Below are positions 48,498 to 57,090 of a stretch of DNA of 64,000 nt, in pieces. This stretch comes from Streptomyces sp. I6 (GTDB lineage Bacteria > Actinomycetota > Actinomycetes > Streptomycetales > Streptomycetaceae). Under the pieces are notes generated by a model, which saw only the letters and a list, made by a program, of their open reading frames with translations, did not search any database and was not told where the DNA came from. How positions within the stretch are numbered: position 1 is the first letter of the stretch; each line of letters opens with the position of its first letter. The position numbers and the translations under genes were made by a program. The stretch covers positions 799,001-863,000 of the forward strand of contig RHDP01000001.1 of assembly GCA_003725745.1 (NCBI GenBank), read 5' to 3'.

Positions 48498-49542
48498 CGC
48501 CCGGTCCTTTCGCTCTGCGCGTACGTTCCCGACGCTACCGCGAGCAGCCGGGACGCCTTCAGCTCGGTCTCGTCCCACTCCCGCCCCGGGTCGGAGCCCC
48601 AGGTGATCCCGGCTCCGGTGCCGAAGCGGACGACTCCCCGGGCGCGGTCCACCCAGAAGGTGCGTATGCCGACGGCCAGCTCGCCGGTGCCGCGGTCGGC
48701 GTCGACCCAGCCGACACCGCCGCAGTAGGGGCCGCGGGGCGCCGTCTCCAGCTCCGCCAGGATCCGCAGGGCGCTGGACTTCGGCGCTCCGGTGACCGAG
48801 CCCGGCGGGAAGGTGGCGTCCAGCAGCTCGCGCCATCCCGTGCCGGGCGGCAGCTCGCCGCGGACGGTGGACACGAGGTGGACGAGGCCGGGGTGGGCCT
48901 CGACGGCACACAGTGCCGGGACGGTCACGGAACCCGACGCGCAGACCCGGCCGAGATCGTTGCGGACCAGGTCCACGATCATCACGTTCTCCGCGTGGTC
49001 CTTCTCCAGCAGGTCGGCGGCGGTGCGGCCGGTGCCCTTGATCGGCCCGGACTCGACCGTGCTCCCCTCGCGGCGCAGATAGAGCTCGGGTGAGGCGGTG
49101 GCGATCTCCACCCCGTGCGCGGACAGCCGAATCGTTCCGGCATATGGCGCGGGGTTGCCGCGGGCCAGCAGCGCGGTCAGGGCGTCGACGTCGGCGGCCC
49201 CGGGGTCGGGCAGCGGCGCCGACAGCACCCGGCAGAGGTTCGCCTGGTAGACCTCGCCGGCCGCGATGTGCGCGCGGATGCGGCGTACGCCCGCGGTGTA
49301 CGCCGCCCGGTCCATGGAGCTTGTCCAGTCGCCGGGGCGGGGCCGAGCCAGCGCCCGGGGTCGGGGGCGGGCACCGGCGCATGCCGGACGTCCCCGAAGC
49401 GGGCGCAGGTCAGACGCCCTTCGAAGTCGGCGGCGACGGCCCAGAAGCCGGACGAGTCCAGTGCCTCGGGGTCGCTGGTGACATCCCGGAGGTCGGTGGC
49501 GACGAGGCCGCCGAAGCGGGCCATGGGAGCGAGGTCGTGCAC
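48494..49542 (-). CDS. pabB: chorismate-binding enzyme, aminodeoxychorismate synthase component I, one frameshift
   Basis: Converts chorismate plus ammonia to 4-amino-4-deoxychorismate. The catalytic block is intact: EVYQANLCRVL, ASPELYLRREG, GPIKGTGRT (the PIKGT lysine is typical of ADC synthase rather than anthranilate synthase) and VTGAPKSSALRILAELE. The N-terminal part (GTG 49542; MARFGGLVATDLRDVTSDPE) is in another frame, joined by one base at 49334-49342, giving 349 residues. The start is uncertain. It overlaps the PabC-like gene by 4 nt. Confidence 0.9.
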
Positions 49543-49640
49543 GGCTGCGAGTCTATGGCGGGCCCCCGGCGGCCGCTCCGGCGCGCACCCGGGGAAGGCC
49601 CCGGGGTGAGCACGGCTCAGCACGCTGCGGAAACGCGTTT

Positions 49641-49668
49641 TTGTGCTGGCCCGGGAATCCGCTAAAGT
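49641..49668 (+). promoter_or_regulatory. promoter of the Gly-Cys-Val tRNA cluster
   Basis: TTGTGC, 16-nt spacer, TAAAGT; the tRNA-Gly 5' end is 42 nt downstream of the -10. The GCTAAAGTTC -10 context is typical of Streptomyces stable-RNA promoters. Confidence 0.7.
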
Positions 49669-49710
49669 TCAACACGTCGCCGGAACGCGGAAGCGGGCCG
49701 GAAACGATAG

Positions 49711-49783
49711 GCGGACGTGGCTCAGTTGGTAGAGCATCACCTTGCCAAGGTGAGGGTCGCGAGTTCGAATCTCGTCGTCCGCT
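49711..49783 (+). tRNA. tRNA-Gly (anticodon GCC)
   Basis: 73-nt cloverleaf: acceptor GCGGACG/CGTCCGC, D arm GCTCAGTTGGTAGAGC, anticodon stem TCACC/GGTGA with loop TTGCCAA, T arm GCGAGTTCGAATCTCGT, discriminator T. First gene of the cluster. CCA not encoded. Confidence 0.97.
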
Positions 49784-49819
49784 CGAAGACGGGGGGTCAT
49801 CCCGACCCCCGCACTCCGG

Positions 49820-49890
49820 GGTGGAGTGGCCGAGAGGCGAGGCAACGGCCTGCAAAGCCGTCTACACGGGTTCAAATCCCGTCTCCACCT
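49820..49890 (+). tRNA. tRNA-Cys (anticodon GCA)
   Basis: 71-nt cloverleaf: acceptor GGTGGAG/CTCCACC, anticodon stem ACGGC/GCCGT with loop CTGCAAA, T arm GGGTTCAAATCCC, discriminator T, followed by encoded CCA (49891-49893). Confidence 0.97.
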
Positions 49891-49894
49891 CCAA

Positions 49895-49966
49895 GGACGA
49901 TTAGCTCAGCGGGAGAGCGCTTCCCTGACACGGAAGAGGTCACTGGTTCAATCCCAGTATCGTCCA
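49895..49966 (+). tRNA. tRNA-Val (anticodon GAC), copy 1 of 3
   Basis: 72 nt: acceptor GGACGAT/ATCGTCC, D arm GCTCAGCGGGAGAGC, anticodon stem CTTCC/GGAAG with loop CTGACAC, T arm CTGGTTCAATCCCAG, discriminator A. It begins 1 nt after the encoded CCA of tRNA-Cys. CCA is not encoded. Confidence 0.97.
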
Positions 49967-50009
49967 CGCAGCACACGCAGTACCCACGGCCTCCGCGCCG
50001 TGGCCCCGA

Positions 50010-50081
50010 GGACGATTAGCTCAGCGGGAGAGCGCTTCCCTGACACGGAAGAGGTCACTGGTTCAATCCCAGTATCGTCCA
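50010..50081 (+). tRNA. tRNA-Val (anticodon GAC), copy 2 of 3
   Basis: Identical in sequence to copy 1 and exactly 115 bp downstream. The 43-nt spacer between copies contains a short CCACGGC/GCCGTGG hairpin. Confidence 0.97.
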
Positions 50082-50124
50082 CGCAGCACACGCAGTACCC
50101 ACGGCCTCCGCGCCGTGATCCCGA

Positions 50125-50196
50125 GGACGATTAGCTCAGCGGGAGAGCGCTTCCCTGACACGGAAGAGGTCACTGGTTCAATCCCAGTATCGTCCA
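50125..50196 (+). tRNA. tRNA-Val (anticodon GAC), copy 3 of 3
   Basis: Identical to copies 1 and 2, again 115 bp downstream of the previous copy. The spacer before it differs from the first at two bases (GTGATCCCGA for GTGGCCCCGA). Confidence 0.97.
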
Positions 50197-50248
50197 CGGC
50201 CCGGAGCCCCCGGTCGCGTCATGCGGCCGGGGTTCTCGTATGGATCCG

Positions 50249-50285
50249 GTGCCGTCGTGTCCGGGTAGCCCGGACACGACGGCAC
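50249..50285 (+). terminator. 17-bp hairpin ending the tRNA cluster
   Basis: GTGCCGTCGTGTCCGGG and CCCGGACACGACGGCAC pair perfectly around a 3-nt TAG spacer, 52 nt after the last tRNA. A weaker hairpin (50202-50236) lies between. Confidence 0.85.
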
Positions 50286-50345
50286 GGCAGCTGGGGCCGC
50301 GTCTCGGTCACCGGAGCGGCCCGAGCCGCCCGAGCGACTGTGGGG

Positions 50346-50618
50346 TCAGGACGAGAAGAGCATCCGGCCGAAGCCGCGCTGGCGGTGATGGCCGCCGTGG
50401 TGGCCGTGGTGCGGGGCGCCCCAGGCCGGCTGTGCCGGGGCCGGCTGACCGTGCGGGGCGGGCGGTGGGGCCTGCTGGACCCACTGGCTCTCCAGGCGGG
50501 TCAGCGCCTCCAGTTCGCCGTAGTCCAGGAATATCCCCCGGCAGCCGCTGCACTGCTCGATGTGGACGCCGTTGCGGTTGTACGTGTGCATGGGCGCATG
50601 GCACTTGGGACACTGCAT
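50346..50618 (-). CDS. TFIIB-type zinc ribbon protein
   Basis: 90 residues from MQCPKCHAPMHTYNRNGVHI. Two Cys pairs, CPKC and CSGC (IEQCSGCRGIFLDYGELEAL), form the zf-TFIIB zinc ribbon. The C-terminal half is Pro/Gln/His-rich (APHHGHHGGHHRQRGFGR), which could also bind metal. Role unknown. It lies 7 nt after the APH-fold gene, probably co-transcribed. Confidence 0.9.
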   Translation of the reverse strand: MQCPKCHAPMHTYNRNGVHIEQCSGCRGIFLDYGELEALTRLESQWVQQAPPPAPHGQPAPAQPAWGAPHHGHHGGHHRQRGFGRMLFSS

Positions 50619-50625
50619 GGTTCGG

Positions 50626-51645
50626 TCAGCTCCTCGCCGCTCGGTCTCCTTGGGTGGTCCCGTTCCCCTCCGGCGACCGGATCATGTCGTCCAACTCGAC
50701 CGGAAGGGAGGCGATTCGGGCACATGCGTCGGCCATCGACCGTTCCACGTCGTCGAGATCGCGCCGCCCGGCGGTGCTCCTCACCAGGGCGAGGGCCGCG
50801 GTCTGGACGGTCAGGGCGCGGGCCGGCACGTCGAGCGGTGGCCACGGGTCGGCTCCGTACGGCCCCGCGGCGGGACCGCCGGCGCCACGGTAGGCGCCGA
50901 GGAAACGCGCCCAGGTGTCCGGGGCGAGCAGGCCCGCCGCGAACCACGCGGCGGGCCGGGCGAGGTCCCAGGCGGGGTCGCCCAGGCCGAGGTCGTCGAC
51001 GTCGATGAGATGCCAGGTTCCCTCGTCGACGGGATGGCGGACCAGCTGGCCCAGATGGAGGTCGCCGTGGCAGAGCCGGGCGGGAGCGGGTGCCGGAGCC
51101 TCGTCCCTGGCCCAGGGGGGCAGCCGGTGCCAGGCGCCGAGCACGGCACCCGCGGCGGGATGCTCCGCGGCGGCCGCCCGCATCCGCGCGACCGCCGCGG
51201 CGGCCTTGGCCGGACCGCGCATCACCGGCAGCGGGCGGGGCAGCGGGCCGAGCGGCACCGTGTGCAGCCGGGCGAGCAGTGCCGCCGCCTCCTCCCAGGG
51301 GGCGCCGTCCGGGTCCGACGGGTCCACGGGACTGCCGTACGGCCAGGTGGTGACGGGGCGCCCGCCGAGGGGCCCGGCGGCGCGGACCGGCGGCAGGAGT
51401 ATCCCGGCGAGCAGCGGATGGGCGGCAACGGCGACCCGCACACGGTGGTCCTCCGGGTCGGTGCCGGGTGCGTGGACCTTGGCGACGGCACGGCCGTGCC
51501 GTACGACGACCGCGTCGGCCCGCTCGGCCAGCACGACCGTGTCCTGACCGCAGGCGCCGCAGGAGCCGCCGGCTCCCCGCGCATGCGCCGCCTCCCTCGC
51601 CTCCTCCGCGAGGGCAGGCACCAGTGCGCCACCGTTGTGCTCCAC
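50626..51645 (-). CDS. APH-fold phosphotransferase family protein
   Basis: 339 residues from GTG 51645 (VEHNGGALVPALAEEAREAA); longer in-frame starts add only Arg/Pro-rich filler. Kinase-like fold of the aminoglycoside phosphotransferase/choline kinase superfamily: VVVRHGRAVAKVHAPGTDP (nucleotide-binding Lys), catalytic LCHGDLHLGQLV near residue 215 and the metal-binding IDVDDLGLGDPAWDLA. Cys-Gly-Ala-Cys near residue 30 is an extra. Substrate unknown; not evidence of antibiotic resistance. Followed at 7 nt by the zinc ribbon gene. Confidence 0.88.
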   Translation of the reverse strand: MEHNGGALVPALAEEAREAAHARGAGGSCGACGQDTVVLAERADAVVVRHGRAVAKVHAPGTDPEDHRVRVAVAAHPLLAGILLPPVRAAGPLGGRPVTTWPYGSPVDPSDPDGAPWEEAAALLARLHTVPLGPLPRPLPVMRGPAKAAAAVARMRAAAAEHPAAGAVLGAWHRLPPWARDEAPAPAPARLCHGDLHLGQLVRHPVDEGTWHLIDVDDLGLGDPAWDLARPAAWFAAGLLAPDTWARFLGAYRGAGGPAAGPYGADPWPPLDVPARALTVQTAALALVRSTAGRRDLDDVERSMADACARIASLPVELDDMIRSPEGNGTTQGDRAARS

Positions 51646-52102
51646 GGGCCGAGGGTACGGGCAGGGAGGGCCGGCCGTACGGGCCGGGCACGGAGGACGG
51701 GGCGGGCGGTGCCCACTCGCCATCGGGAAGGCAGGGCTGCGCGGTTGGAGCCCCGGCCGGCCGATGCGCCGGAAACCGGGCACGGTGCGGCGCCCCGGGC
51801 CGGCGCTCCGGCGCACCCGTGTCGGGGCACCGCAGGGCCGAGGTCCGCCCGGGGCGGCGCGGCACCGGACGGAGAAGGGGACGGGCGGCGAAGGGCAAGG
51901 GACGGAGAAGGGGAACGGACACGGAAGGGCACCGGACGGGGAAGGGGACGGGCGGAGAAGGGCACCGGACGCGGAAATGGCGCCGGCCGGCCGGCTCCCC
52001 AGCCGGCCGGCCGAGCGCTGCCGTCCGCCGCACCCCCGTCCCCACGGGGTTTCGGGTGGGATGTCCCCGGCCCGGGCCGCTCTCCCGGACCCGGGGCGCC
52101 GC
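51646..52102. other. intergenic region with a purine-rich repetitive tract
   Basis: 457 bp without a supportable gene. The segment 51863-51976 is almost pure purine/C iterations of GGCACCGGACGG-GAAGGGGACGGGCGG; the remainder is GC-rich and non-coding in appearance. Confidence 0.6.
51863..51976. repeat. degenerate (G/A)-rich tandem repeat
   Basis: Imperfect units built from GAAGGGGACGG, CACCGGACGGAGAAGG and GGCGGAGAAGGGCACC repeat across about 114 bp, with purines strongly enriched on the + strand. Confidence 0.75.
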
Positions 52103-52309
52103 TCAGCGCCCCAGCATCACGCCCACGGACGACGCCTGTGTGACCACTGCCTCCCAGCCGCCGAAGGCGACCACCAGCAGGGTCGCGAGAGGGAGGACCA
52201 TGACCGTGGCGACCAGCGGGTGGCGGCGACCGCCCGGACGGCCGTCGAACGCGGTGAACGTCGTGCGCGCCTCTGTGCGGATCATGCTCCGCGATGCCGT
52301 GTCCGCCAT
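52103..52309 (-). CDS. 68-residue single-pass membrane protein
   Basis: ATG 52309 (MADTASRSMIRTEARTTFTA) follows GAGAGGGACC. A basic N-terminal half ends in GGRRHPLV, then one membrane helix (ATVMVLPLATLLVVAFGGW) and a short tail. Inside-positive topology predicts a cytoplasmic N-terminus. Clear start context and sensible composition support a real small gene. Function unknown. Confidence 0.7.
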   Translation of the reverse strand: MADTASRSMIRTEARTTFTAFDGRPGGRRHPLVATVMVLPLATLLVVAFGGWEAVVTQASSVGVMLGR

Positions 52310-52953
52310 GGTCCCTCTCCCCGTGCGATCAACTGCGGCGGGTGCGTGACCTCGGGGACGAGTGCCGCCCCCGCCGCTTGGACTCAAGAGTAGGGAGCCG
52401 GGGACGGCCCACGTCATGCCCGCGTACCGCTTGCCGGGCCTCCGGGAGGATGACCCGACCCGGCTGCGTGTACTCCCCTGGGTGGAGAAGTGGAATCCAG
52501 GTCTGGGGGTCTTCCCGGAGGGGACGGCGTTCTCCGGGCGCCTTGGCCGCGAGGTGCGGTCCGGCCTGCACCCCGGCGTCCGGCCGGCCGCTGGGGCAGC
52601 CGTTCGCACGATGGAACCGGAATGCGTGACTTCGCTCACTTCGGCCGCCTCCCGGCCCGCGGCCGTCGCGGCCCGGCAGCCCACCCGGCCCGCCATGCCC
52701 TCCCGCACCCCTGCCACGGCCCGCGCCCTCACGGACGTCTTCCCGCGCGCCCTCGTCGATCCAACCGGCCTACGCGCCCGCCCGGTTGGGAGCGGGCAGG
52801 GCCGACGGACGAGGCCTCCAGGCGCTTCTGACCACCGCTCAATTCTCCCATCGGGCAGCCACAATCGATCGGCCCGCGAGGGCGCGGCCTATGAGCACAC
52901 CGGCCCGCGGGTACGTAAGCTGTGCCACGTCAAAAGGACCACGGCCAGCGGGG
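52310..52953. other. 644-bp intergenic region upstream of the Ser/Thr kinase
   Basis: No gene supported. Long open frames on both strands lack ribosome-binding sites, recognisable motifs and plausible residue composition. It probably contains the divergent promoters for the 68-residue membrane protein and the kinase. No clear -35/-10 pair found. Confidence 0.5.
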
Positions 52954-54151
52954 ATGAACATGGCGATGATGCGGCTCCGGCGCGAGGACCCGCGTGTCGT
53001 CGGCTCGTTCAGGCTGCACCGGCGACTCGGCGCCGGCGGCATGGGGGTCGTGTATCTCGGTTCGGACCGGCGCGGTCAGCGGGTCGCGCTGAAGGTGATC
53101 CGCCCGGACCTCGCCGAGGACCAGGAGTTCCGGTCCCGCTTCGCCCGCGAGGTGTCGGCGGCCCGGCGGATCCGGGGCGGCTGCACGGCCCGGCTCGTCG
53201 CCGCGGACCTCGAGGCGGACCGGCCCTGGTTCGCCACCCAGTACGTCCCCGGACCGTCCCTGCACGACAGGGTGGCGGGGGACGGCCTGCTGTCCGCCGC
53301 GGAGACGGCCGCCGTCGGGGCGGCGCTCTCCGAAGGTCTCGTGGCCGTCCACGAGGCAGGGGTGGTCCACCGGGACCTCAAGCCGTCGAACATCCTCCTC
53401 TCCCCCAAGGGCCCCGGATCATCGACTTCGGGATCGCCTGGGCCACCGGAGCGAGCACGCTCACCCATGTCGGCACGGCGGTCGGCTCTCCCGGTTTCCT
53501 CGCCCCCGAGCAGGTACGCGGCGCAGCCGTCACCCCCGCGACGGACGTGTTCTCGCTGGGGGCGACGCTGGCGTACGCCGCCACGGGTGACTCCCCTTCG
53601 GGCACGGCAGTTCCGAGGTGATGCTGTACCGGGTGGTCCACGAGGAACCGCAGCTGCACGGCGTGCCGGACGCGCTGGCACCGCTGCTGCGCGCCTGTCT
53701 GGCGAAGGACCCCGACGAGCGGCCCAGCACCCTCCAGTTGTCCATGCGGCTGAAGGAGATCGCGGCGCGTGAGGCGCAGGGGCTCCCGGAGGTGCGCCCC
53801 CCGGTGCAGCGGGAGCGGACGGAGGAGGAACTGCCCTCGGGGCGCCGCACGGCACGGTACACGGAGCGCACCACCCAGGGCAGGCAGGCGGGCACCGGTG
53901 CGGGGTCCTCCACCTTCCGGGAGCGGACGTCTCGGCAGCAGGCGTACCGTACGGGCGGCTCGCGGCCGCCCCGGTCGCGGGGCGGCGCGAACACCGGCGG
54001 CAGGCCCGCGTCCCGGCCCGGGACCAGGACCACGTCCACCGGACGCAGGCCGGCGAACCCCCGGTTGCTGCGTCAGCGGATCTTCGTCTTCGTCGTGGTG
54101 ACGCTCGTCGTGGCACTGGGCATCACGGTGGCGCAGGGCCTTCGGAGCTAG
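52954..54151 (+). CDS. Hanks-type serine/threonine protein kinase, two frameshifts
   Basis: Membrane-anchored signalling kinase. ATG 52954 (MNMAMMRLRREDPRVVGSFR); other Met codons follow closely. Gly-rich loop RRLGAGGMGVVYLGS, ATP-binding VALKVIRPDL, catalytic HRDLKPSNILLS, DFG in RIIDFGIAW, and APEQ in GFLAPEQVRG. Frame breaks at C4 runs 53412-53415 and 53593-53596; restored length 399. After the kinase domain (to about 275) a basic Arg/Thr/Gly-rich linker leads to one C-terminal membrane helix (RIFVFVVVTLVVALGITVAQ). No PASTA or other sensor domain, so the outside portion is minimal. Confidence 0.92.
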
Positions 54152-54702
54152 ACCGCCGAAGCCGCGGGCCCTCCCGGCACGCCTCCGTGGTCCAGGCGCC
54201 GGTCCCTCGGCCGGCCCGATCACGGCGCCTCTGCCGCGGGCCCGGCCCGCGTGTGCCGCCTGCGGCAGCGGCCCCGGTATCGCCGACCGGCGCCGCATCG
54301 GCATCGCCGACCGGCGCCGCATCGGCGCGGCCCTCGGCGATGGACAGGCTCCGCCGGGAAGAGGCCCGAGGCGGCGGCCGCCCCGGTGGCCCTGCCCGCC
54401 GCCGGACATGGCAGTGCAGTGGTCCTCACCAGCGACCCGGAGGGGGTCGGGGGACGTCTCGCCGTGCGCGATCCCACCGGTGTCCGCATCCGGCGGATCC
54501 GGGATCCGGCGGGAAGGCGGCAGCGCTTCCACGACGCCTTCGACCGACCGGCGGCCGCTCACGAGAAGGACGCAGCCGCCCGGCCGCCTTCGCGGACAGG
54601 GCGCGGGCCCGACCCGTCCCGGCTCCGGACGTGCCGGAGACGCCCCCGTACCAGCACGAACAGCGGCGTGAGGCGGGCGGCCGGGCCGTCACGGCACGCG
54701 GT
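54152..54702. other. intergenic region with a 24-bp duplication; possible decayed coding DNA
   Basis: Between convergent kinase and methyltransferase genes. A 24-bp unit beginning ATCGCCGACCGGCG is exactly duplicated at 54279-54302 and 54303-54326. A + frame around 54380-54600 (HGSAVVLTSDPEGVGGRLAV, DPTGVRIRRIRDPAG) looks less random than its surroundings but has no usable start and matches nothing I know. Confidence 0.5.
54279..54326. repeat. 24-bp exact tandem duplication
   Basis: Two identical consecutive copies of a 24-bp unit starting ATCGCCGACCGGCGCCGCAT, 128 nt past the kinase stop. Confidence 0.9.
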
Positions 54703-55599
54703 TCAGGCTCCTTGCGGGCGGGTCGCGTAGAAGGCCACGGCCGAGGCCGCGGCGACGTTGAGCGAGTCCACTCCCGCGGCCATGGGGATCCGGACCCACT
54801 CGTCGGCCGCGCGCAGGGCGTCGACCGACAGCCCGTCGCCTTCGGTACCGAGCAGCAGCGCCAGTTTCCCGTACCGGCGGGCGGCCAGTTCGTCCACCGT
54901 GATCGACTGCTCGTCGAGGCACAGGGCGGCCGTCACGAAGCCGTGCTCGCGGAGGATCTCGACGTCCTTCGGCCATGAGGTCAGCCGGGTCCAGGGGACG
55001 TGGAAGACGGCGCCCATCGACACCTTCACGGCCCTCCGGTAGAGCGGGTCGGCGCAGCGCGGAGTGAGGAAGACCGCGTCCACGCCCAGAGCGGCCGCGT
55101 TGCGGAAGGCGGCCCCCAGATTCGCGTGATCGACCATGTCCTCGAAGACGGCGACGCGCCGGACCGCACCCTGGCGCGGGCCCGAGGGCGGCGTCGTCCC
55201 GGTGCCGCTGCCCTCACCGGCCGGCTCCGCGCCGACGACGCGGTGGGCGCTCCGCAGCAGCTCCCCCACCGCCGGCAGCGGCTTGCGCTGCATGGACGCG
55301 AGGGCGCCTCGGTGGACGTGGTAGCCGGTGACGCGCTCGGCGAGGTCCGGACTGACCGCGTACACCGGTGCCGGGACCTCGTCGATCACGTCGCGCATGA
55401 CGTCGACCCACTTGGCGGACAGCAGCATCGAGCGCATCTCGTAACCGGCGTGCCGGGCACGGCGGATGACCTTCTCGCCCTCCGCGATGAACAGGCCCTC
55501 CGCGGGCTCGCGCCTCCGACGCAGTTCGACGTCGGTCAGCCCCGTGTAGTCGCGCAGGCGCGGGTCCTCGGGGTCGTCGACGGTGATGAGATCTGCCAC
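54703..55599 (-). CDS. TrmH/SpoU-family RNA 2'-O-methyltransferase
   Basis: 298 residues from GTG 55599 (VADLITVDDPEDPRLRDYTG). An N-terminal substrate-binding domain (EGLFIAEGEKVIRRARHAGY) and a Gly/Ser/Thr-rich linker near 120-145 precede the C-terminal SPOUT trefoil-knot domain: motif 1 MVDHANLGAAFRNAAALGVD, motif 2 LALLLGTEGDGLS, motif 3 IPMAAGVDSLNVAAASAV. SAM-dependent; rRNA or tRNA target not determined. It lies 54 nt after cysG on the same strand. Confidence 0.93.
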   Translation of the reverse strand: MADLITVDDPEDPRLRDYTGLTDVELRRRREPAEGLFIAEGEKVIRRARHAGYEMRSMLLSAKWVDVMRDVIDEVPAPVYAVSPDLAERVTGYHVHRGALASMQRKPLPAVGELLRSAHRVVGAEPAGEGSGTGTTPPSGPRQGAVRRVAVFEDMVDHANLGAAFRNAAALGVDAVFLTPRCADPLYRRAVKVSMGAVFHVPWTRLTSWPKDVEILREHGFVTAALCLDEQSITVDELAARRYGKLALLLGTEGDGLSVDALRAADEWVRIPMAAGVDSLNVAAASAVAFYATRPQGA

Positions 55600-55653
55600 A
55601 GGGTGATACTGCCTTGTCCGGGAGGAGGTGCCAACGGGCGGAGCGGAGTTCCA

Positions 55654-56931
55654 CTACCGCCGGTTACTTGTGGGGCCCTCGGCGACGACGCCGCCGATCA
55701 CGATGACCGCGGGAGGCCGGACGTCCTGCGCCCGGACGGTCTCCGCGACCGTCGCGAGCGTCGCGTCCACCCGGCGCTGCGCGGCCGTGGTGCCCTCCTG
55801 CACCAGCGCGAGCGGGGTGTCCGGCGCCTTGCCGTGGGCGATGAGGGTCTCGGCGATGGCACCGATCTTGTCGACGCCCATCAGGATCACCAGCGTGCCG
55901 GTCAGCTTGGCGAGCGACTCCCAGTCGACGAGAGAGCGGGGGTCGCCCGGTGCGACATGGCCGCTGACCACGGTGAACTCGTGCGCCACACCTCGGTGGG
56001 TGACCGGGATACCGGCGGCGGCGGGCACCGAGATCGAGCTGGAGATGCCGGGCACGACCGTGCACGCGACACCGGCTTCGGCCAGGGCCTGGGCCTCCTC
56101 CATACCGCGGCCGAAGACGAACGGGTCGCCACCCTTGAGCCGCACCACCGACCTGCCCGCCTTGGCGTGCTCGACCAGAGCGTTGTTGATGGCCTCCTGA
56201 GCCATGAAGCGGCCGTACGGGATCTTGGCCGCGTCGATCACCTCGACATGCGGCGGGAGTTCGTCGAGCAGGTCGCGGGGGCCCAGACGGTCGGCGATGA
56301 CGACGTCCGCCTCGGCGAGCAGCCGGCGGCCCCGCACGGTGATCAGGTCGGGATCGCCCGGGCCGCCTCCCACGAGCGCGACGAAGGGCGTGCGGTCACG
56401 GCTGTGCGGTGCGGCGAGGGAACCGTCGCGGAGCCCTTCGACGATGGCGTCCCGCACGGCTGCCGACCGGCGCGGGTCCCGGCCCGTGAGCACCGCGACC
56501 GTCACGCCTTCGCTGCGCCCCGTGGCCGGTGTCCACGCGGTCGCCGCTTCGGCGTCGTCGGACCGCACGCACCAGGTCTTCGTCCTCTCCGCCTCGGCGG
56601 AGGCGGTCTCGTTGGCGACCGGGTCGCTGGTCGAGACCAGCGCGTACCACGCGCCGGCGATATCCCCCTCCTGGTAGCGGCGCCTGGTCCAGGTGATCTG
56701 GCCCGCTTCCGCCATGGCCTCGACCGACGGTGTCGCGGACGGCGAGATCAGGGTGATGTCGGCACCGGCGGCGATGAGGGCCGGCAGGCGCCGTTGGGCG
56801 ACCTGGCCGCCGCCCAGCACGACGACGCGCCTGCCGGCGAGACGGAGCCCCACGGGATAGGCGGGGTACTCCTCGCGGGCAGCGTGCTGCGGCTGTGCGG
56901 GGCTCTCTGCGTGCTCGGTGGGCTCGGCCAT
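55654..56931 (-). CDS. cysG: uroporphyrinogen-III C-methyltransferase / siroheme synthase
   Basis: Makes precorrin-2 for siroheme and cobalamin. ATG 56931 (MAEPTEHAESPAQPQHAARE), 425 residues. N-terminal NAD-binding domain (VVVLGGGQVAQRRLPALIAA, about 33-150) corresponds to precorrin-2 dehydrogenase/ferrochelatase; the C-terminal SUMT domain (about 180-420) has LVGGGPGDPDLITVRG, VVRLKGGDPFVFGRGMEE and GIPVTHRGVAHEF. The domain order is that of a CysG fusion. Its neighbours cobT and cobL place it in tetrapyrrole metabolism. Confidence 0.94.
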   Translation of the reverse strand: MAEPTEHAESPAQPQHAAREEYPAYPVGLRLAGRRVVVLGGGQVAQRRLPALIAAGADITLISPSATPSVEAMAEAGQITWTRRRYQEGDIAGAWYALVSTSDPVANETASAEAERTKTWCVRSDDAEAATAWTPATGRSEGVTVAVLTGRDPRRSAAVRDAIVEGLRDGSLAAPHSRDRTPFVALVGGGPGDPDLITVRGRRLLAEADVVIADRLGPRDLLDELPPHVEVIDAAKIPYGRFMAQEAINNALVEHAKAGRSVVRLKGGDPFVFGRGMEEAQALAEAGVACTVVPGISSSISVPAAAGIPVTHRGVAHEFTVVSGHVAPGDPRSLVDWESLAKLTGTLVILMGVDKIGAIAETLIAHGKAPDTPLALVQEGTTAAQRRVDATLATVAETVRAQDVRPPAVIVIGGVVAEGPTSNRR

Positions 56932-57090
56932 GGCGGGGCGGCTCCTCGGTGCGGCGGTGCGGGGGCCGCTGCGACGGTGAAGCGGCTGGTGGGGACGGTG
57001 GGTCGTCCCGGCGAACACGATACGGGGTGAAGGGCGCGGCGCTGCCGGCCCGCGGAGTGGGACGGCAGCGCTCGCGCCCGCGCCCGCGCC

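Larger units (their letters stand above)
49895..50199 (+). repeat. 115-bp tandem duplication carrying tRNA-Val(GAC)
   Basis: Units begin at 49895, 50010 and 50125. Each holds the same 72-nt tRNA plus a 43-nt spacer, except the last, which ends after the tRNA. Near-identity of the spacers points to recent unequal crossing-over or active gene conversion. Confidence 0.95.

Noticed and set aside
50626..51645. Aminoglycoside resistance gene
   Set aside because: The HGDLHLGQ motif shows only the APH/choline-kinase fold. There is no evidence for an antibiotic substrate and it sits in core chromosome.
52362..53621. Gene upstream of the kinase on the + strand
   Set aside because: The first 190 codons lack a ribosome-binding site and protein-like composition; the recognisable end belongs to the frameshifted kinase.
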